Shown here: positions 17,685-27,435 of the stretch, one piece after another | How the letters are laid out: each line of letters opens with the position of its first letter | Position numbering within the stretch: the stretch's first letter is position 1 | From: Kalmanozyma brasiliensis GHG001 | Taxonomy: Eukaryota > Basidiomycota > Ustilaginomycetes > Ustilaginales | Assembly (NCBI RefSeq): GCF_000497045.1 | Contig: NW_015961961.1 | Span: 62,001-126,000 of the forward strand | Direction of reading: 5' to 3' | DNA length: 64,000 bases | Made by a program: the position numbers and the translations under genes | The notes under the pieces: model-generated | Told to the model about the DNA's origin: nothing | The model's input: the letters and a program-made list of their open reading frames with translations, nothing else | The model's database searches: none

Positions 17685-20386
17685 TTGCATCAGGCCAAGG
17701 TCGAAGAAGATGCACGATTAGCAGCCGAAGCGGAAGCAAAACGCCAAATGGAAGAAGAAGAGCGCAAAAAGCGCGAAGCAGAAGAAGATGCCGAACGACA
17801 GCGACAACTCGAGGAGGAGCGACGCATTGCAGCAGAGAAAGCAGAAGCGGAAGCTCAAGCCGAAGCACAGCGACAAGCAGAAGAGCAGGCGCGGCAACAG
17901 AAGGAAGCCGAGGAAGCGGCGAATAAGCCACCCGTCGAAGCTCCGAGCGAGGGTGCTTCCACCGAGGCTGTAACCTCGACGATTGCAGCAACGACCAGCG
18001 AAGCGGGAGAAGCAACAAACGACACAGACGTTCGATCCGGATCACCACATCCATCGTTCAACTCGCTCCAAGCAAGGCCGACGCCGCCTGCCACCTCGCT
18101 CCCTTCGCCCACCAGCTCGCACCGTCCGCTCTCAATCAAAAGCGACCATAGACCAGAAACGCCACCCCGGCCGAGCAGCAAGGACGGTCCTTCCTCCTCG
18201 CGAACTCAAGTCGAGATCCTGGCCACCGATGCCACCCCAACAGGGTCCGTCGTCAACGAGTCCCCTCTGAACCTCGCAGCTGCCCAGGAGAGGGAACGAC
18301 TCGGGTCAACTCTTCCGCAACGCTCGCTCAGTGCCAGCAGCGCTGCCCGCCTAACATCGCTAACAGACGAAAGCACCATGTTCGGAGGCGCAGCACGCAA
18401 ATCGAGTCTTTCGGGTCAGTCGTACCTGGATACTGCGAGTGCGGCTGCTGCACGACGCGCCGAGGACTCGGACGACGACGGGTACGGTCAACCCTCACCT
18501 CGCACCAACCAAGTTGCGTTTCCCCAGTCCGCAGAACCGACCTCTCCGACACGTGCAAGTCGATCGCACGCCGACACCACCACGCTAACCGGCTCGGTAG
18601 CCTCCCTTCACTCCTCCACTCCCTCCCGTCCATCCGCAGACGACACCCGCACCACAGCCCCCACGAACGGCACACAACCGCGCCTCTACCACCGCCCCTC
18701 ATTCGACAACCTCCAGAACGACCGCGATCGCGCCGCCTACATCCGTCTCCACACGCGCGCGCACAACTTTACCATCCGCGTCGGCGACCCCCAACGCATC
18801 GGCGACCCTATGACAGCGCACATCGTCTACACCGTCCGCACCACCACCGATCACCCCTCGTTCCGGGCCGCGTCGTTCTCCTCTCTCCGACGATACCGCG
18901 ATTTCCGATGGCTCCACGCGGCGTTGGTGCAGAACAACCCGGGGATCATCGTCCCGCCCGTTCCCGAGAAAGTCAGCATTGGGCGGTTTGCAGCCGAGCT
19001 GGTCGAGGCGAGACGGATGGGCCTAGAAACGTGTGTAAACAAGATCGCTTCTCATCCGCTGTTACAGCTCGACGAGGATTTCCGACTCTTTCTCGAGTCC
19101 GAAAACTTTGCAGCCGATGTCAAAGCGAGGGATGCGGTGAAGGGACCGATTATCACGCCCGAACAAAAGACGTACAAATCGTGGGGATCGGCACTCCTCG
19201 GCAGCGTGGTTCCCTCGTCCTCCTCCCTCTCATCCGGCTTCCTGTCGGCGGCGAGCTTCGTCGAGGTCGATCCGTGGTTCGACGACCAGCGCATGTACCT
19301 CGACTCGCTGGAATCGTCGCTCAAGGGGATGGTGAAATCCATCTCGTCCCTCTCGGCACAGCGCAAGTCGCTCGTAACCGCCACGCACGATCTAGCTCAA
19401 GTGCTCACCACGCTCTCGGGTAGCTCGCTCTCGAGGTCGTTGAGTACGTGCTTTGCTGGGTTGGCCGAGGTGCAAACGCGCGCGATGCAGTTGGACGACC
19501 TTCAAGCCGAAGCCGACGTGCGATCGCTCGGAACGACCATGTACGAGTACGAACGCGTGGTTGGCTCGATTCGCAAGACCTTTGTGGTTCGGACCGAGGT
19601 GTGGGCTCGATCCGCCCGAGCCGCTGATGAGCTACGTCGCACCCGAGGACGGTTCGACAAGTACAAGGCTACCAATCCGAGCGCTGCAGGTGCACAGTTT
19701 CAGAGCTTGTTAAGCGAGGTTACGGAGGCAGAAGGGAGAGCGCTGGAGGCGGAAAGGTTGTTTGGGACGGTCAGTGAGAGGTGTAAGGATGAGATGGAGA
19801 GATTGGATTTGGAAAGGGTGCTGGATTTCAAGCGGGTCGTGGGCGAATGGGTGAGTGATATGATCGGGAGACAGGAGGAGGTGGTTGAGGAGTGGGTCGC
19901 GTACGCCGGGTTGTTGGGGCGGCAGATGGGGGTGCAGATTCTGCCGCGGGTGGAGGGGGAGGGGGAGGGNNNNNNNNNNNNNNNNNNNNNNNNNNNNNNN
20001 NNNNCACACAGGAGACCGATGGGCAGAACGTGCCGACTCAAACGGTAGACGCGGTGCGAGAGGAGGAGGCCAAGCCTGCGGATGCGGATACGACGAAGGA
20101 CACGGCTGCCGCCCCTGCTGAAGGCGAGGCTCCGTCTAAAGCGGTTGAGGAGACGCCATCAACCACAACCGCTGCAGCTCCGGCAGAGCCGGCTGTGTCT
20201 GCCAAAGCGACAGGGTTCGCCCAGGCCGCGCAACCCAACGGCGCTGCATCTCAGACTGAGGCGCCACTCGCAAAGGAGGAGACCGTACCACCGCCCACCT
20301 CTGCATCCGACGCCATCGGCGCCGACGGCACTACTCCAGCCCAAGCCCTTGAGCCAGAGAGTGCGCCTGCGAAAGCCGACCCCTAA
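17685..20386 (+). CDS. VPS5: Retromer sorting nexin Vps5 (SNX1/2-like), interrupted by a sequence gap
   Basis: About 890 residues. Order: a Glu/Ala/Arg coiled coil (first ~90), Ser/Thr/Pro-rich disordered linker to about residue 340, PX domain (NFTIRVGDPQRIGD ... SSLRRYRDFRWLH ... PPVPEKVSIGRF, with the RRYRDF phosphoinositide-binding motif) and a Vps5-type BAR domain (SWGSALLG; VDPWFDDQRMYLDSLESSLKG; SLSAQRKSLV). Vps5 with Vps17 forms the membrane-bending part of retromer for endosome-to-Golgi recycling, including of Vps10. 35 N bases (19970-20004) interrupt the C-terminus. After them the protein-like frame (TQETDGQNVPTQ ... ending at 20386) is shifted by one, so the true missing length should be a multiple of three. 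The first in-frame ATG is at 17749; a start by splicing from the upstream gene is likelier. Confidence 0.82.
19970..20004. other. Assembly gap of 35 N bases
   Basis: A run of N at 19970-20004 after a G-rich low-complexity tract (GGAGGGGGAGGGGGAGGG). The gap lies inside the VPS5 C-terminal Gly/Glu-rich tail. Confidence 0.99.
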
Positions 20387-20521
20387 TGCGCGCCTTTCTC
20401 ATCGCGGACCTCACTCGCAATGCTCACTTATCCGCTCACACTCATGTTGACTGAACACCATATAACAAGGGGTATCTGCATATCTCTCGAACCAACTAGA
20501 CCGTGACCACCTGGTTCCACC

Positions 20522-21871
20522 TCAACGCGTGTACCTGACAACCCGGCTTTTGCGCCTGCTCGACCGAACGACTCGTTCCGTCGGCGACGCGCCCGGCAGT
20601 TCCAGCTGCAGGAGTGTCTCCTCCACCTCGTCCGCCTCGTCCTCGGTGTCGGAGACGATGATGTAGCTGGCGCGGTCGAACTCGCTATCCTGGCTGACGA
20701 GGATTGGGTTTGAGGTGCGCGAAGCTGTGCTGCGGGTGGACGCCGCCGAGGGGGCGGGTGAGGGCGACTGAGTCAGGTCCACCGTGAAGATTTGCGATGA
20801 TACGCCGGTGGGTGGTGTCACCTCCGTCTCGTGCTCACTCAACTCCTCTTCGTCATGATCGAACGTAGGCAATGCATCTTGTCCAGGCAACCTGCGAAAC
20901 TCGAACCGGCACACCTTGAACCCGCTCGCCCCCCTCTCCATCCACGCCCTCTCCACCCTGTACAACCCACAATACACGTAGCCTTCCGCGGGACAGAATT
21001 GATTCCCGCCCTTGTAGCCGCGTACCACGCGCACCGGTTTCCCCGTTTGGACACTGCGCTTGAGACTTGCGTTCTTTCCCTCCCACCTCTGATCGCTGCT
21101 CTGTGGTGCGGTGCGCAGGTTCTTCGGGTTGTCCTTGGTACCTTTTAGATCTCGACCGCCCGAGCCCGTGTAGGTGAAGGTGGTTCCGAGATCAATGTCG
21201 TCCTCGTATCCACCGGACAGGCAGATGCTCCAGCAACCGACTTCTTCGTTTCCGCTGATGCCGGCGACAGTAGGAGCGTGTACAGCGGCAGTGGAGCACT
21301 CCATGCGCTTGCCCCACCATGTGCCGACCGGAACGCCGGGGATGGCGCCGAACGTCTTTGGATCGTACACACGCTTTCCTAGTCGGTCGGCGTGGCGTTG
21401 CAGCGTATGTTCCGGACGGTAGGCGCGAGAAGGGTTGAGTGGACCACTGGAGGTGCGACGGAGATGCGTGCGGTAGGACGAATCGTCGTCGTCGTCCGAG
21501 ACAACGAATGTATCCGAATCGTACGCTTCGTCCGCGCGCGTATGTTTGCGGGAAATGTAGCCTTCGTCGCTAAGGGCACGCTTCATACCCCGCGACTTGC
21601 GACGAGGCGGGTCGAGAACCCGAGAGACGGAGCGTGTGATTCGGCGCGGTCGCGAAATGGGGCCCTCGTCGTCCGACCCGGGCGAAGCGGGTTTCGGGGC
21701 AGGCTTCGACTTGGGCTTGGGCGGCGACGGGGTCGGTTTGGGTTTGAGCAGGGTGGAGCCTTGATAGAGACCGAGCGACATCATGAGCTCGAGATTCGCT
21801 TTGATGTTCGCCTGACGTTGCGCTTCGTAGTCGTCGCCGACCGTCTCGACGGCGATATCGTGGCGCACCAT
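20522..21871 (-). CDS. SRA-YDG domain protein
   Basis: 449 residues. An N-terminal basic, Pro/Ser-rich part (about 30-150, with several RRxTRS-type patches) precedes one SRA (SET and RING associated) domain at about 165-330: FGAIPGVPVGTWWGKRMECS, HAPTVAGISGNEEVG, LSGGYEDDIDLGTTFTYTGSG, GKPVRVVRGYKG and AEGYVYCGLYRVERAW. These match the canonical 'GGYEDDxDxGxxFTYTGxGG' core. SRA domains flip and read 5-methylcytosine, often hemimethylated sites (UHRF1, SUVH). There is no RING, PHD, tandem Tudor or SET domain, so it is a reader alone. The C-terminus is acidic and Ser-rich. Target modification in this organism is unknown. Confidence 0.9.
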   Translation of the reverse strand: MVRHDIAVETVGDDYEAQRQANIKANLELMMSLGLYQGSTLLKPKPTPSPPKPKSKPAPKPASPGSDDEGPISRPRRITRSVSRVLDPPRRKSRGMKRALSDEGYISRKHTRADEAYDSDTFVVSDDDDDSSYRTHLRRTSSGPLNPSRAYRPEHTLQRHADRLGKRVYDPKTFGAIPGVPVGTWWGKRMECSTAAVHAPTVAGISGNEEVGCWSICLSGGYEDDIDLGTTFTYTGSGGRDLKGTKDNPKNLRTAPQSSDQRWEGKNASLKRSVQTGKPVRVVRGYKGGNQFCPAEGYVYCGLYRVERAWMERGASGFKVCRFEFRRLPGQDALPTFDHDEEELSEHETEVTPPTGVSSQIFTVDLTQSPSPAPSAASTRSTASRTSNPILVSQDSEFDRASYIIVSDTEDEADEVEETLLQLELPGASPTERVVRSSRRKSRVVRYTR

Positions 21872-22348
21872 CGTGAATTAGATGAGGAGAGGGGAGGATA
21901 CGGGTGCCTTCTTTGGGTATAACGATCTCGATGGATGTGGTGAAAAGATGGACCAGCTCGATAAGGGGAGAGCGGCGATGAGGGTGTGACACAAAGATGT
22001 GGATGAAAGGGAAGCAAGTGTGGGGACCTAAATGAAGAGAAGGCGCGGATGGAATCTTGGAAGCTTTGTGTGGGTGGCTGTGGCTCGTGCGCTTGAAGGG
22101 TCCTTCCTGAGACAACGAAAAAAAAAAGGTTTCCCGCCCTTGCCCCGCACAAAAGTCCCACCAGCGCAGAGGAGGGGTAATTTACGCGACACGACAAAAC
22201 AGACGCGTCTCACGTGTCGTATCGTCACGCTCCCGTGATACGCTTCTTCGACACACTTCCCACCCAAGGCACATTCAAGGAGAGCTCGCATTGACGTCTT
22301 GGATACTATTTGTTGCCTTCACGGTAGTGTTACAAAGGTGAATGGCCC
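21872..22348. other. SRA gene promoter and PREP 3' flank
   Basis: 477 bp between the start of the minus-strand SRA gene and the end of the minus-strand prolyl oligopeptidase gene. It contains a poly-A run at 22120-22130 and no supported gene. Confidence 0.4.
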
Positions 22349-24736
22349 CTACAGCCGGCTACTGCTCCCGTCTTCGCGAATCTTGAGCCCCAACGCCCTA
22401 CCCACGATCGCGTACTTCTCTGCCGCCTCCTGGATCCTCTTCTGCGTGCTCTTGCCCGCTCCGTGACCCGCATCGATCTCGACCCTCAACAGCAGTGGGT
22501 TTGGGTTGTTCGCCAACTTGTGTTGCATCTCGGCCATCAGCTTGAACGAGTGGGCTGGCACGACTCTGTCGTCGTGGTCCGCGCAGGCCAGCACCGTCGT
22601 CGGGTACACCTTGTTCGGGTCGACATTGTGCAGCGGCGAGTACTTATAGACGTAATCAAAGATCTCTGGGTCCTCCGAGGGGTTGCCGTAGTCGGCGCAC
22701 CACGCCTTGCCGATGGTCCACGTGTGGAACTTGAGCATGTCCATGACGCCGACGTCGGCGATGCCCGCGCCGATACCGTGTTCGGGGAGTTGCTGGTTGA
22801 TGCACGCTGCGACACCGAGTCCGCCGTTGGAACCGCCAGAGAGGATGATCTTGCCCTTGGCCGCGTAGCCGCTCTCGTGCAGGTACCTAGCTGCAGAGAG
22901 CGCGTCGTCGAAGACATTTTGCTTATTCAGAAGCGTGCCTGCTTCGTGCCACTTGTCACCGTACTCGCCACCACCGCGGCAGTTGACGAACGCAAGAACA
23001 CCGTTGTACGCGGAGATCCACGACATCATCGAGGGCGAAAAGACGGGTGTGATGGGGATGTTGAAGCCACCGTAGAAGTAGAGGATGGCGGGCGAGGTGC
23101 CGTCTTTCTGCGCCGTTTTGGGATGGGTCACGAACATAGGTACGCGAGTGCCGTCCTTGGAAGTGATGAACACTTGCTCTGAGACAAAGTCCTCTGCCTT
23201 GATGCCCTCCACCTGCGTATCGTAGTAGGCGGTCTGCTTGGCCTTGGTCGCGCTGGGCGCAGAGTTGGCCTCCCAGTCCAGTCGCACGACCTGGCCGGGG
23301 TTGACGAAGGAGCCAAACTTGACAAAGGCATGGTCGTCGCTGTGTCGTGCTGCGATCTGCTCGATGGTCCCAACAAGGTCTGGCAGCAGCCTCTCGACTT
23401 GCTTGCCCGACTCGAGCTCGTACTGGTACAGTTCGCTCTTGACATCGCGCGAGTAGACGACCAGCAGCTTGTTTTGGTCGATCACCTGGACAGATGAAAG
23501 CAGGGCGTCCTTCTCCTCGGCGATCACATCCGTGAGCGGAGCGTCCTCGCCGGTAAGCTCCCACACGTTATTTGTCTGCTGAGCTTTGGCGGGATCGATG
23601 TCGACCGAGACGAGGCGGTAGTTGGGAGCGTCCTTGTTGGTCATAAAGTAGAAGCGGTTGCCCTTGTTGGTCACGTAGTTGAGCACGTACTTGAACGAGA
23701 GGGCGAGTGGGATCCACTTGAGCTGGCCGGCGGCTGCCAGGCCCTGGTCCTGCAAAGGCAGCACGTAGACGCGCTCTTTGGTGTCGGTGTCCTTGCTGTT
23801 GTACAGCATGAGGAAGTTGCCATCGTGCGTGACGTTGGTAGACCACATCGACTCGGGCACCTTGAGATCCTTGCTAACGACAAGCACGTCTTCAGGCTGA
23901 GACGTACCGATGCGGTGATACCAGAGCTGAGCGTCTTTGTTGGCGTCTGTCTCGGTACCCTTGTCGGAAACGGAAGCGGAAGGGTAGGTCTGGTAGAAGA
24001 GACCCTTGTCGTCGTGGGTGAAAGCAGCGCCCGAGAACTTGACGTTCTCGAGCTTGTCCTCGAGGCGGTCCTTGCCACCGGTAGCATCGACGTACTTGGC
24101 AAGCTCGTCCTTGGACAGCTTGATAGTGCCATTTGCGTTGTAGTGCTTGTCATCCAGCTTGAAAGGCTTTGCCGTCTCGCGGACAAAGATCTCGGTCCAG
24201 TCACTGCCGCTCTTGCTGATACCGTAGGCCATGTGTTTGCCCGAGTGCGAGAAAGTGGTGAAGCTGAGTGCTACGGTGCCATCTGCACTGAGCAGGTTGG
24301 AGTCGAAAAAGATGTCTCCGATAGGGTCTCGCTCGTTCTTGCCTGCATTTGCGTCCACTTGCTGCTTGCTGGCAGTGTAGATAAGCGACTGCGGAGAGAG
24401 ACCCGAGTTGAAGCTGTAATAGTAATTGCCGTCGCCCTTGAGCGAAGGACAGGAAAAGCGGGCAAAGTCAAAGTTCTTTTCGATGCGAGACTTGAGAATG
24501 TCCAGATCGGGTTGACAGCCGTCGATGTATTTCTTGGTGACCTCAGCCTGAGCATGCACCCAGTCCTTGGTCTCTTGCGACTGAGAGGGAGGCTGCTCGA
24601 GCCAGATGTAGGGTTCTGGGACAGACACGGAGCCCTTGGCGGCCGACTTGTAGGTGAGGGACGCCTTGTCGTCGCGACGAGCCTGTGGGTACGGATTGGG
24701 CTGAGTAGTCCAGCCAGGAGCATTCTGCGAAGACAT
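22349..24736 (-). CDS. Prolyl oligopeptidase (S9A family)
   Basis: 795 residues from ATG 24736 (MSSQNAPGWTTQ). An N-terminal segment and a seven-blade beta-propeller (about 60-530) precede an alpha/beta hydrolase domain. The catalytic triad is visible: Ser636 in GGSNGGLG, Asp722/723 in ADHDDRVVP and His758 in DAGHGAGKST. It hydrolyses Pro-Xaa bonds of peptides below ~30 residues in the cytosol; human PREP is 710 residues. Two earlier in-frame ATGs exist. The one at 24871 gives a head rich in Leu, Ser and Arg without acidic residues (MLSGLPLRLFAPQRL), which looks like a mitochondrial presequence; the one at 25075 is a poor candidate. I list the shorter form as the core product. Confidence 0.95.
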   Translation of the reverse strand: MSSQNAPGWTTQPNPYPQARRDDKASLTYKSAAKGSVSVPEPYIWLEQPPSQSQETKDWVHAQAEVTKKYIDGCQPDLDILKSRIEKNFDFARFSCPSLKGDGNYYYSFNSGLSPQSLIYTASKQQVDANAGKNERDPIGDIFFDSNLLSADGTVALSFTTFSHSGKHMAYGISKSGSDWTEIFVRETAKPFKLDDKHYNANGTIKLSKDELAKYVDATGGKDRLEDKLENVKFSGAAFTHDDKGLFYQTYPSASVSDKGTETDANKDAQLWYHRIGTSQPEDVLVVSKDLKVPESMWSTNVTHDGNFLMLYNSKDTDTKERVYVLPLQDQGLAAAGQLKWIPLALSFKYVLNYVTNKGNRFYFMTNKDAPNYRLVSVDIDPAKAQQTNNVWELTGEDAPLTDVIAEEKDALLSSVQVIDQNKLLVVYSRDVKSELYQYELESGKQVERLLPDLVGTIEQIAARHSDDHAFVKFGSFVNPGQVVRLDWEANSAPSATKAKQTAYYDTQVEGIKAEDFVSEQVFITSKDGTRVPMFVTHPKTAQKDGTSPAILYFYGGFNIPITPVFSPSMMSWISAYNGVLAFVNCRGGGEYGDKWHEAGTLLNKQNVFDDALSAARYLHESGYAAKGKIILSGGSNGGLGVAACINQQLPEHGIGAGIADVGVMDMLKFHTWTIGKAWCADYGNPSEDPEIFDYVYKYSPLHNVDPNKVYPTTVLACADHDDRVVPAHSFKLMAEMQHKLANNPNPLLLRVEIDAGHGAGKSTQKRIQEAAEKYAIVGRALGLKIREDGSSSRL

Positions 24737-24871
24737 TTTGACGGTGGTGTGCGCTAAGCTGCGTCGAGTGTATGCTAGTGAGGTAGAGGACAAGGGAGCC
24801 AGCGAAGATCTAGAGAGCGGAGTTGAGAGCCTTTGGGGAGCGAAGAGTCGCAAAGGGAGTCCGCTCAACAT

Positions 24872-26296
24872 GAGCTGTGCGAGTTGATGGTGGTGAGGAG
24901 ACTGAAGCGAGATGAAGTGGATGAGGGCTTTGACAGATGACGTGGACTGAAGAGCAGACGGAAGGGCGTGATCCGCGGTGGGTCCGAGCGCTTCCTCGAG
25001 GAGAGAGGCGAGGTGAGGAAGAAAGGACCCTTTCGAAAGAGTCCACACAGCAGCGCAGAGCAAATCCAGAATCACAGTCTGCGTTGAGGCCCCGCCGGCA
25101 ATCCAAATATTCGATATCCGCTCTGGCTCAGCCTGCCGACCACCATTGAATCGGCAGATTCAAGCTGTCCACGGCAATGTGTGGCAGAAAACACCCAAAG
25201 CACAGCGTGAGGGCAACAGCTGAGCGTAGACGTGCTCTTCTCGCTCCGAGTGTGGTTGACACTCGGAAGGACCGACCAAAGCTGGAACGGAAGGCTCAGT
25301 CCAGCCTCGACGGATGCCCACCCGATCGTGGCGCGTCGAAGTACCCACGAAATCGGGTCGTTTCCGAATCAGCAAGCCTCGGCGTGGCGCGGGGACAAGA
25401 GCCAGACCGACGTGCAGAGAGGCAGCTGCTGCCGGTCTTCGACTTGGATTGGACCTCATTCATCATACCACATTCAGTTGAAGCGTGCGCTGTTCTCATC
25501 ATCGCTTGTTGCAAGGGCTCAAGTGCTCAGAGACGGTGATCAGCGACCGCTTTGAGTGATCTTTCTCCTCCGAGTCACCCGAAGCAGCTTCGCAGACCTG
25601 AAGGGTGTGCCAGATGATCCTAGCGCGTTTCTCTGATCCCCAGAGGTGACAAGGGACCGCACAACGCGCAGATGGCTGCTCTGTGACGGAACAGGTTGTC
25701 CTGAAAGGTTCCTCTGAAGAGCCCGAGTCGTGAGAGCGAGATTTGAGGTGTTGGTTTCGAGTCTGGGAAATTCGCGCTCGCTGCTGTGTTTGCTGCTGCT
25801 GTCTGCAATTGGCGCGAAAGAGGAGAGTAGGCGCGTCAGCTGCGTCCTTGCTGGCCGTTGCTGTTCGCCGAGTCGTGAGAACAACACTTTTTTAAGAGTC
25901 AGCTCGACCTCGAGTCGCGCTCCAATCCAGTCACGCCGACAGACAGACAGACAGACAGCCCGTCTGCCAGTCCTGAATGAAAAGCTGCAAACCAACACAT
26001 TCAGAAGTCACGCAGATTTATGCTCTCTTGTTGCCAACCCTTCTCTACCATCACATCAAGCTCACTTGGACAAGTCACGTAGACCACCAGCTCATCGGAC
26101 ACGCAACCTTTCAGCACAGCTTGCAGACGGAAGCAAGCCGACCCCTTCAGCGCACTTTTCCATTAGGTCACACTGCGCAGCAGCTAGAACAGTAACGCTG
26201 CCTTGAGCATCTCCATTGGGTCACAACGATCAACCGCGCGCTCTTCCACTCTCATCCCAGCAAGCAGAAACGCGCGCACCAGCATCACCGCACAGC
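24872..26296. promoter_or_regulatory. Long divergent upstream region of PREP and CDK1
   Basis: About 1.4 kb with no protein-coding frame that I can support. An (ACAG)n run lies at 25938-25960. It probably carries the long leader and promoter of CDK1. Short frames here do not resemble proteins. Confidence 0.45.
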
Positions 26297-27193
26297 ATGG
26301 ACAACTACCAGAGAATCGAAAAGATCGGCGAAGGCACATACGGTGTCGTATACAAGGCCAAGGACCTCACGCCAGGCGCCAACGGTCGTATCGTCGCGCT
26401 CAAAAAGATCCGTCTCGAAGCCGAAGATGAGGGCGTTCCTTCAACAGCTATTCGCGAGATCTCGCTACTCAAGGAGCTCCGCGACGATAACATCGTCCGC
26501 CTCTTTGACATTGTTCACCAGGAAAGCAAGCTCTACCTCGTCTTCGAATTCCTCGACATGGATCTGCGCAAATACATGGACAACGTATCACGGAACCGCG
26601 GTGGCGATGGTATGGGTCCCGAGATCGTTCGCAAGTTCACCTACCAGCTCATCCGTGGTCTCTACTACTGCCACGCCCACCGCATTCTGCATCGCGACTT
26701 GAAGCCCCAAAACCTGCTCATCGACAAGGAGGGCAACCTCAAGCTCGCCGATTTCGGTCTTGCCCGAGCCTTCGGTATCCCTCTCCGCACCTACACACAC
26801 GAGGTCGTCACGCTCTGGTACCGAGCTCCCGAAGTGCTGCTCGGTTCGCGTCACTACAGCACCGCCATCGACATGTGGTCCGTCGGCTGCATCTTTGCCG
26901 AGATGGCCATGCGACACCCTCTCTTCCCAGGAGACTCGGAGATCGATGAGATCTTCAAGATCTTCCGCACGCTGGGCACGCCCACGGACGACATCTGGCC
27001 CGGCGTACAGCAGCTGCCAGACTACAAGGACAGCTTCCCCAAGTGGTCCGGCAGACCCCTGCGCGACGCCGTCAAGGGTTTGGACGAAGCAGGACTCGAT
27101 CTGCTCGAAGGAATGCTCGTCTACGATCCTGCAGGAAGGACATCAGCAAAGCGCAGTCTCGTTCACCCCTACTTTAGGCAATTGCTCGCATGA
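26297..27193 (+). CDS. CDK1: Cyclin-dependent kinase 1 (Cdc28/Cdc2)
   Basis: 298 residues from ATG 26297 ([13 protein letters not shown]). The frame opens 81 nt earlier, but this start gives the exact CDK1 N-terminus. The kinase has a glycine loop GEGTYG (11-16) with the inhibitory Thr14 and Tyr15, Lys in ALKKI, the perfect PSTAIRE cyclin-binding helix (48-54), [19 protein letters not shown] and an activation-loop Thr in [15 protein letters not shown]. The PSTAIRE helix and the [21 protein letters not shown] activation loop (seen in parts) define CDK1 rather than Pho85 or Cdk7. It drives the G1/S and G2/M transitions with B-type cyclins. Single exon. Confidence 0.96.
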   Translation: MDNYQRIEKIGEGTYGVVYKAKDLTPGANGRIVALKKIRLEAEDEGVPSTAIREISLLKELRDDNIVRLFDIVHQESKLYLVFEFLDMDLRKYMDNVSRNRGGDGMGPEIVRKFTYQLIRGLYYCHAHRILHRDLKPQNLLIDKEGNLKLADFGLARAFGIPLRTYTHEVVTLWYRAPEVLLGSRHYSTAIDMWSVGCIFAEMAMRHPLFPGDSEIDEIFKIFRTLGTPTDDIWPGVQQLPDYKDSFPKWSGRPLRDAVKGLDEAGLDLLEGMLVYDPAGRTSAKRSLVHPYFRQLLA

Positions 27194-27435
27194 GCAGCTT
27201 CCTACATTCGCATCACACTGTCCCCCTTTGCCATAGTACCGCTGTGCTCCTTCTCATCCCGTCTCACCCTGCTGTACACTCTGTCTTCACCTTCGTGCCA
27301 TTCTCAGACTTTTTTCCTCGTATCATCTTGCAGCGCTGAAGCCGACTCACACGCGACCCACAGCGCTCGCGCACAAGACTGAACCCGAGCGAAGATCGCA
27401 TATATGCAGCGCACCGCTTCATCATCGACCCTAGT

